Shown here piece after piece: positions 31,761 through 43,170 of a DNA stretch of 64,000 bases (the first letter of the stretch is position 1; the number at the start of each line of letters is the position of its first letter). Source of the DNA: Perilla frutescens (lineage: Eukaryota > Streptophyta > Magnoliopsida > Lamiales > Lamiaceae); assembly GCA_026008535.1 (NCBI GenBank), contig BRKX01000015.1, forward strand, positions 22,589,501 to 22,653,500, read 5' to 3'. The notes under the pieces are model-generated. The model saw only the letters and a list, made by a program, of their open reading frames with translations, made no database searches and was not told the DNA's origin. Made by a program: the position numbers and the translations under genes.

Positions 31761-32880
31761 TCCTCGATTAATGTCTTGAATTTAAGCTCGATTATTTTAC
31801 AATCTTCCTCGATTAAATTAAACTTATCATCGATTAACTCTAATGACCTCCATTAAATCTAAAAATGCCTCGATTACTTTACATTATTCCTCGATTGACT
31901 ATAATGGCCTCGATTAGTCTAGAAAATGTCCTCGATTAATTAAAAAAGCCTCGACTAATTTTTAAATATCCTCGATTACTTCTAAGAGCCTCCATCAATT
32001 AGTTTTAACATATACCTCGATTAATAGTAATCTATGCCTCGATTAAGTAATTTCAATGCCTCTATAATTTAATAAGGTCCTCGATTAAGTTAAAAAGGTC
32101 ACGATTATTGCTAAAACATGCATCGATTATTTTCAAAGGACCATCGATTACTTTAAAATTAACCTCGATTAATTTAGCAAATCATTGAAAACAACAAATA
32201 ATCAAAACACATGCAATATAATCATGAATTGATTAACATCGATTGTTTTAAAAAATTAGAATAAGATATCGGTTAAAAAAATAGCCTCGATTGATTTTTT
32301 GATGCCTAGGTTAATTAGCATCGATTATTTAACTAATAGCCTCGATTATTCCTAAACCATGCCTCGATTAATTGTACATTTAAATTATCCTCTATTGAAT
32401 TTAAAATAAGGTCTCGATTAAGTTAAAGAAGTCACGATTAATATTTCCAATACCTTCTTAAAAAATAAGCGAGGATCATAATAATAAGCCACAATTAATC
32501 GTGGCTCATTGCAAATTAATCGACGTAGTGTTGAAAAAATTAATCGTGTACCTTGAAGTTAATCGAGGCTCATTGAGAGTTGATCGAGGCTCATTGCAAA
32601 TAATCGAGGCTCATTGCAATATATAGTCGAAATGTATATATAATCGAGCCTTCTATCTGATTAATCGAGGATCATTATCGAGGCATGTCATATATATATA
32701 TAAATAAATATATGTCGAAATGTATATATAGTTGTGTGTGAAAATGTATAAAAAATAGAAAAAGTACAATGAGCCAATGATTAAGTATGGGGACCAACTG
32801 TTTAATAGTACAAATTGCCTACAAAACTACTTAGTTTTAAAAATTGTTATTTTTTCCCATTTTCTATTTACTTTTGTCGA

Positions 32881-33103
32881 CATTTATACATTTGGACTTC
32901 CCATAATAGTAATAACATCACTATATGTGTAGACTACGAGATGAGACTGTACTTTATTTTAGAAAACCCAATCCATAATGTTGTATTATCCTATTATATT
33001 TTCACCATCCTGTACTTTTCCTCCATTTAAATCGTACGTAATGGAGGAAGGTGTTTTATTGCTTGGCTCATACATAAGTAATTGATCGTGCAATAATATC
33101 ACT

Positions 33104-33176
<73 letters not shown>

Positions 33177-33296
33177 TTTTGCTAAATGTTAAGTGATATA
33201 TATCAAATGTCTTACTCTTAATGATGATATGATGCAGTTATTAGGACTGAATTTTGAAATGAATGGAAAAGAAAGATGATGTGATAAGATTATAAT
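32881..33296. other. AT-rich spacer with a long CT microsatellite
   Basis: No gene seen. (TC)33 occupies about 33107-33172. The last eight bases (33289-33296, ATTATAAT) are the left target duplication of the next element. Confidence 0.9.
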
Positions 33297-33809
33297 TAGG
33301 GTTGTAAATGATCAAAGTCGCTCGCAAATTATTCGGAGTTCGATTCGAAAAAAGTTCGTTCGAAATTCGTTCATTTTCTAAACGAGCCGAGCTCGAGTCT
33401 TGAATCGAGCTCGATAAAATTATCGAGCCAAGCTTGAAAAGAGTAGTATTTGACCCGACCAGCTCGCGAACATGTTCGACTCGAGCTTAATCGAACATGT
33501 TCATAAATATTATAAATATTTCAAAAAGGTAAATAAAATAAACTATTTTTTTAAGCTCGAGCTCGAATATGTAATTAAACGGGCCTTTTTTCGAGCATTC
33601 GAGCTCAGACTCATTTAGTAAATTCTCGAGCATTTCACGAGTCGAGCTCGAACCGAATTAGAACATAACAAATATATATCGATTCGAGCTTGAACAAGAG
33701 GAAAAAAGCTCGATTCGAGCTCAAGCCGAACCCGAGCTTAAATATTCCTTAACGAAGCCGAGGTCGAGCATCAGAGTCTTCGACTCGATCGGATTCATTT
33801 ACTGCCCTA
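33297..33809. mobile_element. hAT-type MITE, 513 bp
   Basis: Terminal repeats TAGGGTTGTAAATGA and TCATTTACTGCCCTA, with a perfect 8-bp target duplication ATTATAAT (33289-33296 and 33810-33817). The interior is the GAGCTCGAG/CTCGAGCTC-rich sequence typical of the plant MITE family with TAGGGNTGTAAA ends. No coding capacity. Confidence 0.9.
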
Positions 33810-33817
33810 ATTATAAT

Positions 33818-35208
33818 TAGAAGTAGAATTTTGTATTATGAATACATGATGTGCCCGACGGATGACAATCCTCCACGTGGCAAATTCAGTTATGATTATT
33901 TTTCAAAGTAGCTAGATCAATCATAATTCACTTATTGTATTTCAATTTCCAACCATTGACAAAATAGAATAAGTTATTCTCTTGTGATTTTTTATTTTAT
34001 TTTTTAAAAAAAGGGTTGCAATTGAATTGCTTTATTAAAAAAATGTCAAATTAGAGAGATCTCGTCCAGTTAAGGGAAAATTTAAAACAAGACTCACAAA
34101 AACTATTGAAATACTTAAACATGACTCATGTTCGATTCGATAGATAATTCAATAAACTCCCAAACGATAAAAATCCATGTATAAAATAGAGATATCCTGA
34201 ATTCAAGATCCACTATTTTCCTTCTGCCAACCGGAAGAGGAAAAAAAAACCCAACCAACCAACAACAACAAAGTTCGATTTCTTTAAAAAAAACTTAAGT
34301 AATTGAATGTCTGAATGGACTCGACTCATTTGCAATCCTATAACATGCGTAAGCAAGAGGTGTAATATAATTATTCAAAGAGTTAAAACATCCGCGTATT
34401 TTGAGGTGGATGGAAGCCAGAGAGTGTGAGGATGTGAAAACCCAATTCCAGGGTTGTACTTTAACCAAATAAACTAATTAAGAGGGAAAAATTGATGTAA
34501 AATGGATATATAACTAAAAAGTGAGATGGGGTGAGAATCAATTATTGATGTAAGATAGTTTGATTTGATGAACAATAAAGAAGATGTTTTCCTATTTTGG
34601 TAGTAGGGTATGCACTGTTGAGATTGATGCTCTGTTTTTTTATCCATTTTTGGGTAATAGGAAAAGTTGATTCTTTTCATGTGGCCTTAGTCTTAGAAAT
34701 GTAATTCTTGTTCATGATTCTTGCAATAATTGATTAAATGGAGAAGAGATATAGGTCGACAGTGTAACGTGTGTAAGGTGGAGTTCATGGAATTCGAGGA
34801 TCGCATGTTTCAAACTTTGCTCTTTTCCTCCAATTGAGATGAAGACGTGTTATCCGCCACCAGTAACAATGTCATAATTCATAAGCATGCGATATTGGGA
34901 TATTTGAATATCACAATATAAAAATAATGATGAACACACTAATTTGATTTGAACTATAGCTATCAACAAAAGTCTCGTTTATATATAAATTTAAAAACAC
35001 TTTGAAATTGAGTTGGACCAAATAATTTAATGAAATAATTGATCAACTCTACCGAAATCTTTACTAAATTATAAAATTACTATAAAATAAAAAAATATGT
35101 GACAGCAATAAGCGGGCTTGGGCCATAGCCGGGTAATTAATGATCAGATATTAGATTGAGAAAATAGATTTCTTTTGGAAAATAAAATGTTTTGTGAAAA
35201 TTGGTATT
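33818..35208. other. AT-rich intergenic DNA
   Basis: I see no gene, RNA or clear element. An open frame at 34474-34680 (minus) has no recognisable domain. Confidence 0.5.
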
Positions 35209-35722
35209 GTGTTTAATAAATAGTCTAAAATCCCATCTCTTATGTTTATGTATAATTTATCAAAAGGACCCTTTTGGAGAGAGTGAATTACATTTGCTAA
35301 GAAAAAAGAGTAGGATTTTTATTTTTTACAAGTTTTGTTATATATAAATATATTTTATATTATTTGAAAATTATAGTATTTGGTCCAACTACTATTTTTA
35401 CAATTTTGTATTGTTTTTTAAATATAATCAATATTTTAAAATAGTACTTTGAGCAAATATAATAATTTTTAAATAATATAAAATAATTTATATTTTAAAA
35501 ATAATGCAAAACTTAGGAAATTAGCAAAATAGCAAAAAAGTAGTAGTTCAACCAAATACTATAATTTTCAAATGATATAAAATATATTTATCTATAATAA
35601 AAATTGTAAAAAATAAAAATCCAATTATCTTTCTTAGCAAATGTAATTCACTCACTCCAAAAGGAGTCTTTTTGATGGATTATACATAACAGAAGAGGGG
35701 GTTTAGACTATTTATTAAACAC
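35209..35722. mobile_element. Hairpin MITE with arms of about 200 bp
   Basis: GTGTTTAATAAATAGTCTAA at 35209 is mirrored by its reverse complement ending at 35722. The match continues inward with few changes (GAGTGAATTACATTTGCTAA; AAATTATAGTATTTGGT) to a centre near 35465. No clear target duplication was found, so the superfamily is open. Confidence 0.75.
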
Positions 35723-36334
35723 GTGAATTTTTTTTTATTTTGGGTAATTCTATTCACAACCCCTAATTTTCTCTTTACAACCCCCATAATTAATTTAAAT
35801 ATAAATACTTTCTTGATATACAATTTTATCCCTAAACAACCCAATACTTAAAAAAATAAACCCAGAAAAATAAAACTAAAGCTCCCCATGTAATTTACAA
35901 CCCCCAAACCCTGTTCCTCCAAAGAAGAAAAGAAAAGAAAAGAAATTGAAACATCTCTGATCTCTCCATGACATCTTCGGTTTCTCCGATGACTTAATAT
36001 TCAAATAATGAAGAACAATGTTTTTACCTCAACTAGCACGGGTTTGATACGACCTTGATTTGAGATCGTATCGGATAGGGTACTCTTCGAGTGAGTACAG
36101 ACTCCTTTTCGCCTTTCGAGCAAGTGAGGCTCCAAATTCACTTTCGAGCGTGAAGAACTCCAATGAAAAGACAATATTATTACTTGGATATCAAAATACG
36201 TAAAACCTATAACAATATATAAGCTAGAAAATCTAATAATCTAAACAAGGAAAATAATCCTCAAAATATAAACTACCTAAATTAAATAATAAAATCCATA
36301 AATAAATAATAACTAAATAAATCTAATATCTAAT

Positions 36335-36634
36335 TTAATGACGTATCATTCCAACCCCCTTTAAAACCATCTTGTCCTCAAGGTGGAGATGGTGAAACAC
36401 AAGAAAGGACTCCCAAAAAACTTCTTTGAGCGCATAGAACTTTAAAACCATCATCCTTCTTCCCAAATTATATTGAGCCATAACACATTTGCCACTTGTG
36501 CTTTTGAAAGTTGGACATTCATCTTCTTTATGCTCCTTACTTGAACTTGGTGCCACCATTCTAATAAACATACTTGACATACGATTAGGCTCATCAGTTG
36601 CACCACTCCAAATTATCTTGGAAACAGTATTCAT
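36335..36634 (-). pseudogene. Ty3/gypsy polyprotein C-terminal remnant
   Basis: The frame ends FHHLHLEDKMVLKGVGM, close to the HLEDKVVLKGVG block at the end of some Ty3/gypsy polyproteins. The preceding 60 residues are unlike any domain I know. With the gag at 36665-37204 it suggests an internally deleted element lacking protease, RT and integrase. Confidence 0.45.
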
Positions 36635-36664
36635 TTGCTCGGGAGTATGTACAATCCCAATCTT

Positions 36665-37204
36665 TCATTCCGGAACACGAACAACGTCGGCCAAATTTAT
36701 CTCGAACTCTTCAGTAAGAATTTCAAACTGGGGCTTCAAATCAATCTCGTTCTCATAAATCAAGTCATCTATCTTTTCAATTGTACCACTGGAAATAATG
36801 GGCTCTTTCGGTGATTGATTTTCAAGATTATCTTCAATTTGAGAAGATCCAAAACGAGACATCATCTTTTCAGTGAAATTCGCCCAAGTAGTTAGCATCC
36901 GATTACTTTTCATCCTTTGATACCACTCAGACCCCTCTCCCGCCATATTGAAAGCTACTAATCGTACTCTTTGTTGATCACATATACCATGAAAATCAAA
37001 ATAATCTTCTGCTCGAACAATCCAATCATGAGGATTAATACCATCAAAGCAAGGCAACTCTATCTTCTTCACATTGCATTTGGGCAAAAGCTCGTCTAAC
37101 TTATTCAATATGCTCTGAATTTGCAGATTATAATCCATCAATTTTGTATATAATTTTACGGCCGACCTCTTCACGTCACCACCAACACACCAACCCAATT
37201 TCAA
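36665..37204 (-). pseudogene. Ty3/gypsy gag fragment
   Basis: 179 codons on the minus strand. The middle carries a clear retrotransposon gag domain: KIELPCFDGINPHDWIVRAE, QQRVRLVAFNMAGEGSEWYQ, RMLTTWANFTEKMMSRFG. Full gag would be longer and end in a zinc knuckle, which is absent. The palindromic LTR-like repeat at 37403-37935 lies upstream, so the order LTR then gag fits a leftward element. The gag has no internal stop, but no RT follows it. Confidence 0.7.
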
Positions 37205-37402
37205 TTAACAAACTCTTACTCCAAAATTTGTTGTTTCCTTCCTCACGTAGCCAACGACCGCGACCAATTCAATCACAATTTTCTTGTCTTGGTTGATTCT
37301 CTGCGTCGCCATACACCACAAACCGAATATTTTTTTTTTCTTTTTCGATTTCTTTTGAATAAATTGAATACTCTCAACGAGATCTCTCAATGAAAGTACC
37401 AA

Positions 37403-37935
37403 TGATAGGAACTCAAGCCCAAGGTCCTAACTCCACCACAAAAACTAGCTCAAGGATGGAGGGTTGACCCTCAACTTAAGTACCCATCCACAATTGCTTG
37501 TGGATCTGATGTGGAATCGTATCATTCCACCCACCTTGACAAGTCGGACGTCCTCGGATGGCTCACACTCTAGACTGCTTCGACACCAGGTAGCCCTTTT
37601 CCGGAGAGGGCTATCTGGGAGAGGGCTACCTGGTGCCGAAGCAGTCCGGAGTGAAAGCTACCCAGAGTGAGAGCCGTCTGGCTTGGAAAAGGGCTATCTA
37701 ATGCCGAAGCGGTCCAGAGTGTGAGCCATCTAGCTCGGAAAAGGGCTACCTAGTACCGAAGCGATCTAGAGTGTGAGCCGTCCGAGGACGTCCAACTTGT
37801 CAAGGTGGGTGGAATTATACGATTCCACATCGGATCCACAAGCAATTGTGGATGAGTACTTAATTGAGGGTCAACCCTCCATCCTTGAGCTAGCTTTTGT
37901 GGTGGAGTTAGGACCTTGGGCTTGAGTTCCTATCA
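37403..37935. repeat. Palindromic LTR-like repeat (two LTR ends fused head to head)
   Basis: TGATAGGAACTCAAGCCCAAGG at the left is the reverse complement of the right end. The arms run about 190 bp with few changes, through CTTGACAAGTCGGACGTCC and its mirror. The middle holds three diverged copies of a block of about 60 bp (GGAAAAGGGCTACCTAGT, CCGAAGC, GAGTGTGAGCCGTC). The outer ends resemble the 3' end of an LTR, followed on the minus strand by TTGGTACTTTCATTGAGAG, a possible primer site. Confidence 0.8.
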
Positions 37936-38921
37936 GAGTCTAACTGCAATATCAAGAGATTAGTTGAAAAATGTACAAATGAATGATATTTAGATTAAAT
38001 TAACACATAAAAGTATTACAGAAACCATATGACAACAATTTGAGGAACAAAAACATAAAATTGATATGTGTTTCCTTTGCCTTTTTATCATTCAAGATTC
38101 TTGTCGAAATTCTATAAATGAACTGTTTGATATTGAGAAAAAACAAAGATTAAAGAACTAATTAACTTCTGATAAGATCTCATTGTGTTCAATCTCAAAT
38201 TAATTGATATATATTTCCTCAAAAAAGTATATTTTCAATTTTGGTTGGCAACTTCTCTACCGGGGTGAAGATCAATGAACATTGTTTGATTTATCTATAA
38301 CAATGACGAGTAAAAAACTATAATCCATGGTACATTGCAAAGAGATGGTGTGATGATTAAATAAAGAAAATTAATTGTGCTTCAAGGAATATCAATTCAG
38401 ATTTCAGAGTTACGGAGCAATGTTGACTTCTAAAACTGAAATTTTAATTTTTTAGTACTTTTATGTAATTAGGGTTAAAAGGACAAAATAGTCAAATTTA
38501 AAAATATTTATATTTTAATTAATTATGGAGGATTTTGAAGAATAAAATGGAGGTTGTGAATAGAATTACCTTTTTATTTTTCAGAAAACACAGAGAGTAA
38601 TATGAAATTTACCCAACTTAATTGATCTAAAAAAACAACTATAAAGTATCTTAATTATTATTATTGTTTTTTTTTTTGCCCATTGTTTACATTAATTATT
38701 TTTTTATTGGACCATGATTCAATTTGTTGCCGCATAATTTGTTATGCCTTTCTACATGCTTATTTGATTGATTCTTGCATTAAATTTAATTTTTTTGTTT
38801 GTGAAAATAAATACTATTTCACTTTTCATATCAAGATTATTATATTATAATTTCTATAAAGAAATAAATTAAGAATAATATATAAAGAAAGTTTAATATT
38901 TTTAAATTCATATGACTAACC

Positions 38922-39122
38922 TTTTTTTTTTATGGCGAGGGTAACCCGCAGCCGCTACCGTGGTGCGCACTGGATAAATCCCGCCCTTATATAATAGCCT
39001 GCAAATCTACACAGGGAAGGTAAACCACACTTGACAAGCCAGGTGTGATAGGCTCACACCTAGTGGTGTTGGTGGTGGGTCGAACTTGAGACCTTTGGTA
39101 ATAGCATGTTTAATCACTTGAA
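38922..39122 (-). mobile_element. tRNA-derived SINE
   Basis: On the minus strand there is an A-box-like region CAAGTGATTAAACATGC (39104-39120) and a B box, GGTCTCAAGTTCGACCC (39077-39093). They lie about 25 bp apart, as in a tRNA-type Pol III promoter. The body ends CCCTCGCCAT followed by a ten-base A run (T run at 38922-38931 on the plus strand). No target duplication was identified. Confidence 0.6.
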
Positions 39123-39500
39123 ATCCTCCAGTCCCAACTTGTGTGTGCCAACCGTGTGCCACACCTCAAAATTATTATTATTTTTTATTTTTTCTTCAAT
39201 TTTAATTTCTTTTGATTTAGTATAATTTTACATTATTATTTAAGGTTTATTCCACCCAATTATGGTTTATAATTATTTTTTAATACTTAATTTTCATTTT
39301 TTAGTTAATATAATTGATTTTTGGGGTTGATTATTCCAAACTTAGGGTATATAATTTTTTAAAATTTTAATTTTTTTACAATAAAGATTAATTATGATTA
39401 GTTATGATAAAATAAATTTTATTTTTATATAAAATATTATTAACAATATATAATTTTAATGGTGGCACACGGTTGGCACACACAAGTGGGACTAGAGGAT
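39123..39500. repeat. Inverted repeat pair, 378-bp hairpin unit
   Basis: ATCCTCCAGTCCCAACTTGT through GTGTGCCAC at 39123-39162 is mirrored at 39462-39500 with three differences. The AT-rich loop has no ORF. It could be a MITE or two SINE-linked sequences in opposite orientation. Confidence 0.65.
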
Positions 39501-39944
39501 CTCTACTCATGTCTAATAGAAAATTAATTATGCAAAAAACTTAAAATGCTCCAAAATTCATTGATTGTTAGAAAAAAGAAACTATGTTGAGAAATTAAAT
39601 ACATGTCATACAACAACAAATCACCTCTTAAAAAAACTTGAAAATAAAAAATATGAACTAAAAAATATTTTTATATACTTGGGACTATATGTACGATTAA
39701 AATAATTTGTGAACTAAACTACAATAATATGAAATATAAAAAGTCAAAACTCATTCTTATATTAAAAAACAGATACAATGATCACTCTTAAATATTTTAT
39801 ACGATAATAAATAGACAAATATTTAGATTTTAAAGTAATTATATACGATTATAGCGATTAATATAAAAAAAAATTCATGTTCATCTCATGGCCACAAAAA
39901 TCAGAACATGTTGCTGCCTTGCTCGCAATGCATGGGAGAAATTA

Positions 39945-40861
39945 CATAAATGGTCATTTAATGTAGACAAAATACATATCAAGGTCCATAAACTATTAAG
40001 TTTTGTTTTGAAAGGTCCTTCAACAACTTTTTTGTTTTAAGAAATCCCTCAAGTATGTAAAAATGGGCTCATGAGATCCTTTTTAATTAAGGATCTTTTA
40101 ACACAGATAAGTTAAGAATCTAATGAAATAAATAAAGTTTAAGAACTTATAAAAAGAAAGAGTTTTATATTGCATCATGATTTTTACACATTAAACTTTT
40201 AAATAAATTAATAGATTTTTAAGTATCTATTATGGAGTGTGTTGTGGTATCACCTAGCTAGGATTACACTACTTGATTTCCTTACTCTTGCGGCCTCACA
40301 CACTTGCTACTCAAGTAGCTAAGGCCCAAGATGAAAGAAGAACAACTATACAAGCTATTACAAATGTTTTACAGACGGGACTGTAGCAACGAAGCTTCAC
40401 TGCTAGGGCTTTCAACTTTGTTCTTCAACTCGAACAGGCCTCAGAGAAGTAGATCTAATAGATCTACCGTTCTTCGTCACAGGCTAGGGGTAGTAGGACT
40501 TCAATACTGCAAACACACAAACTTGAACAAGTTAGATCCAGAGATATTGAAGATAAACAAGAACAGAAGAGTGAACGGCCAGAAAAAGTATGAATCAACG
40601 AATCAATCGGTGGGAAAAGTGTGCCCTAGGCACAGTTTGGCTCAGATTTTCTCACGAACGGCGGTGCTAGCAACTTCGGCGACAGGAGATGCCCAGACCA
40701 AGGGGAAGGGGAAGAGGAAGCGGCGGCTAGGGTTTGAAGGGGGAAGGCATCGCTCAATCTTTCTCTCTCAACCAAAGCTTCTCCCAACACTCATATGCCC
40801 AACATGAATCAACACTCAAGATTCCGGCAAGAGAAACCGTGGGAGCAAGTTGAGAAAATCC

Positions 40862-40919
<58 letters not shown>

Positions 40920-41860
40920 CTAGATAGATCTGTGAGGTGAGCGATAATGGAGGAGAGGAGTCCATCTTTAGTTAAAGAGGCTTCTAGAGCATCGAGAAGC
41001 TGCGGCTTCAGTAATGAGGAGTAATGGGGGAGATGGACCGTCGGGTAGGGTTAGGGGTTTAGGGATTGGGCCGGGTTAGTTAATTATTTAGGAACTGGGC
41101 CGAGCGAAATAGCAATTGGGCCAACCTTAACAGAGTGAAAATACACAACTTGAAAAATAAAAATAATAAAAAATCATGTTATAATATGCATGTTTTGAAC
41201 TGTTCTAAGATAATAAAACACACCATTAACTATCTATTTATCTCATGTTAATAATCCATCTAACATAAAAATTACAAATGTGATTTACTTTATAAAATTT
41301 AGGTAAATTATGAATACCAACATAATATGTAAGAAAAAATTGCAAAATAATTAAGGAATCTAGGATCTTTCTAACAATTATTTGATATGCAGACTAATTT
41401 ATTAAAAACATTAATTTTGACCTAATCATACATATTTATGATTTAATAAGCATGAGTTTTATCTTCTGTTCATATGTGTCATATTTATATATGAGCTTAA
41501 TATATTATTTTACTAATACAATGATGTATGCTTTCATTAACTTTTAGGATTGGTTAAGTTTCCTAGCCATGAAAGATCTTTGAGTTTATATATTTTTACT
41601 TTGGTTTTAAAAAAGTTACTTGTAATGCACTTTCAATCCTTGTTTTTATAGGTCCTTAAAGTGTATTTATTTCAGTAGATTCTCAAACATTTATTTGTCT
41701 CAATAAGTCCTTAAATTTGTATATTTAAAAACTCTAAAGGACCTTATGAGAACATATTTATATAGTTTAGGGACACTTTCAAAAAAAAAAAATATTATTT
41801 AGGGACTTTTTGAAACACAAATTGATAATTCAGGAACCTAAAAATGCTTTTTTTATTCTA
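39945..41860. repeat. Degenerate inverted repeat flanking a solo LTR
   Basis: 39945-40175 and 41640-41860 share, in opposite orientation, blocks such as TTTCAAAA(A)GTCC and CTACTGAAATAAATA-like words, at roughly 60-65% similarity by eye. They probably form one old hairpin element split by the solo LTR. Confidence 0.4.
40240..41132 (-). mobile_element. Solo LTR, 893 bp
   Basis: The termini are TGTTGTGG and CTTAACA (TGTT...AACA), flanked by a perfect 5-bp duplication GAGTG (40235-40239, 41133-41137), with no internal retrotransposon sequence. The minus strand is probably the transcribed sense, because AAACCCTAGCCGCCGC-like leader sequence runs leftward. It contains a (GA)25 repeat at 40867-40916. 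The 158-codon frame at 40331-40807 (plus) lies inside it and is not a gene. The parent family is not present in the window. Confidence 0.82.
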
Positions 41861-42242
41861 GTATATAACCAAATAGAATATTCATGTTTGCTTGTGCATG
41901 GCACAAGAATTCTACTAGTTTATCTTAGAATTCCCACATAAATGAGTTTCTTGATTACAAATTTCTGGATATATCGAAAACAAATATCCCCTACTAAAAT
42001 AATAATAAATAAGGGAGCTATCTTGTGAGACGATCTAACGGATCTCAAATTGTTAGATGATCTTATTTGACCTGCTAAGTGATCATTCCTCCTTTTTTTT
42101 TTTCCTTTTCTTTTTTATTTTTCTTTCATGGTCTCTCTTCCCATTTTCATTTCCTTTTTCAATTTTTTTTCTAATTTTTAATGTCTTCTTATTTTGATTT
42201 TTAAATATATATTTATTTTTTAATTAATTTTTTTATTCAACA
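41138..42242. other. AT-rich spacer
   Basis: Apart from the right arm of the degenerate inverted repeat (to about 41860) I see no gene or clear element. A pyrimidine-rich stretch occupies about 42088-42165. Confidence 0.5.
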
Positions 42243-42567
42243 TCTTGTGCAGTGTACTCTTCTGACGCTAACATGTGGTCTCGTGGAATGCGCTCAATAA
42301 TTAATTTATATATATATATAGGATTTGGTTCAAATGAGAACAATGCTTCATGTGAGAACGTGAGAACGGGCTTGTTTAGTGTAATTTTAGTGCTTTTCTT
42401 ACTGTATTTTGATGCAATTTTTTAATTTTTTTTTAATGCTTTTCTTATTGTATTTTAGTGCTAGATGATTTAGCACCAAAATAAAATAAGAAAAGCACTG
42501 AAATTACACTAAACAAGCCCGTTCTCACGTTCTCACATGAAGCACTGTTCTTATTATAACCAACCCC

Positions 42568-42601
<34 letters not shown>

Positions 42602-42995
42602 TTAAAATTAAATTAGTGAATCTTATAATTAAATTGGATTAATTTATTTTTTTGAATTAATTTATTTTATCCGTGGTCTTGCGCAGTGCACTCGTCCGAT
42701 GCTAAAGTGTGGGCTCGTGCACTGCGCTCAATAATTAATTTTTTTGAAATAAATATATACTTGAAAATGGAATTTGTAAATCTTGAAATTAAATTATTTT
42801 TTTTATTCTCGCATAATGCACTCGCTTGACACTAACGCGTCAGCTCGTACACTGCACTCGATAATTATTATTTTTTAAATAAATATATACCATGAAATGG
42901 GATTAGTTAAATTAAATTGATTTTTTTTTATCAGGCGTCTTGCACAGTGCACTCTCCCGGCTCTAAGCATAGGCTCATGTACTTCACTCGATAAT
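42243..42995 (+). repeat. Degenerate tandem repeat of about 130 bp, four copies, split by a MITE
   Basis: The core CTTGCGCAGTGCACTCG, then GGCTCGTGCACTGCGCTC and AATAATTAATT, recurs at about 42243, 42673, 42808 and 42937. Each unit carries an 11-bp inverted repeat (GCGCAGTGCAC/GTGCACTGCGC, best in the second copy). The gap between copies one and two is filled by the MITE at 42317-42570. Confidence 0.75.
42317..42570. mobile_element. MITE flanked by (TA)n, Micron-like
   Basis: Arms of about 83 bp: GGTTCAAATGAGAACAATGC and CATGTGAGAACGTGAGAACG on the left are mirrored at 42485-42570. TA microsatellites lie on both sides (about 42307-42320 and 42567-42590), as in Micron-type MITEs that insert into TA repeats. 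No coding capacity. Confidence 0.78.
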
Positions 42996-43170
42996 TAATT
43001 GTGGGTGATATATATGATTTTTGAAATAAAAATGGAAAAAATGAAAAGGGGGAAAAATATATCAGGAATGCCCGTTCATTTCTTTGAGTTTGAGAAAAGA
43101 GGAAAAAAAAAGAAAGGGGATGAGTGTAGCTGACCGCTAGCGTGTGTTCTGCTGGGATTGAGTGGGGCAT

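Larger units (their letters stand above)
29043..32880. mobile_element. AATCGAGG motif-array element with imperfect terminal inverted repeats
   Basis: A 3.8-kb structure bounded by TCGACAAAAGTAAATA at 29043-29058 and its exact reverse complement at 32865-32880. A second inverted pair, TTGTACTTTTTCT, lies at 29110-29122 and 32757-32769. Inside, the word AATCGAGG (variants AATCGTGG, AATCGATG) recurs in plus orientation at 29.4-30.1 kb. It recurs about 20 times reversed (CCTCGATT) at 31.75-32.43 kb and in plus orientation again at 32.46-32.69 kb. The centre holds 40-bp and 218-bp tandem repeats. No ORF of substance. It is probably a non-autonomous DNA transposon; the family is unknown to me. Confidence 0.55.
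35743..38570. mobile_element. MULE-like non-autonomous element, 2.8 kb
   Basis: The ends read GGTAATTCTATTCACAACC and GGTTGTGAATAGAATTACC, and similarity extends about 90 bp inward. The flanks are TTTTTATTTT on both sides (35732-35741, 38571-38580), a 10-bp duplication as for Mutator-like elements, though low-complexity. It contains no MULE transposase. Instead it encloses a minus-strand Ty3-type gag remnant and a palindromic LTR-like repeat, which are probably a later insertion. Confidence 0.6.

Noticed and set aside
34474..34680. 68-codon minus-strand frame
   Set aside because: No recognisable motif, AT-rich, no promoter or splice context.
36335..36634. Independent host gene
   Set aside because: It ends in a Ty3/gypsy-like LEDKMVLKGVG block and adjoins a gag fragment, so a retroelement remnant is more likely.
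40331..40807. 158-codon frame
   Set aside because: It lies inside the solo LTR on the strand opposite the likely transcript and has no domain.
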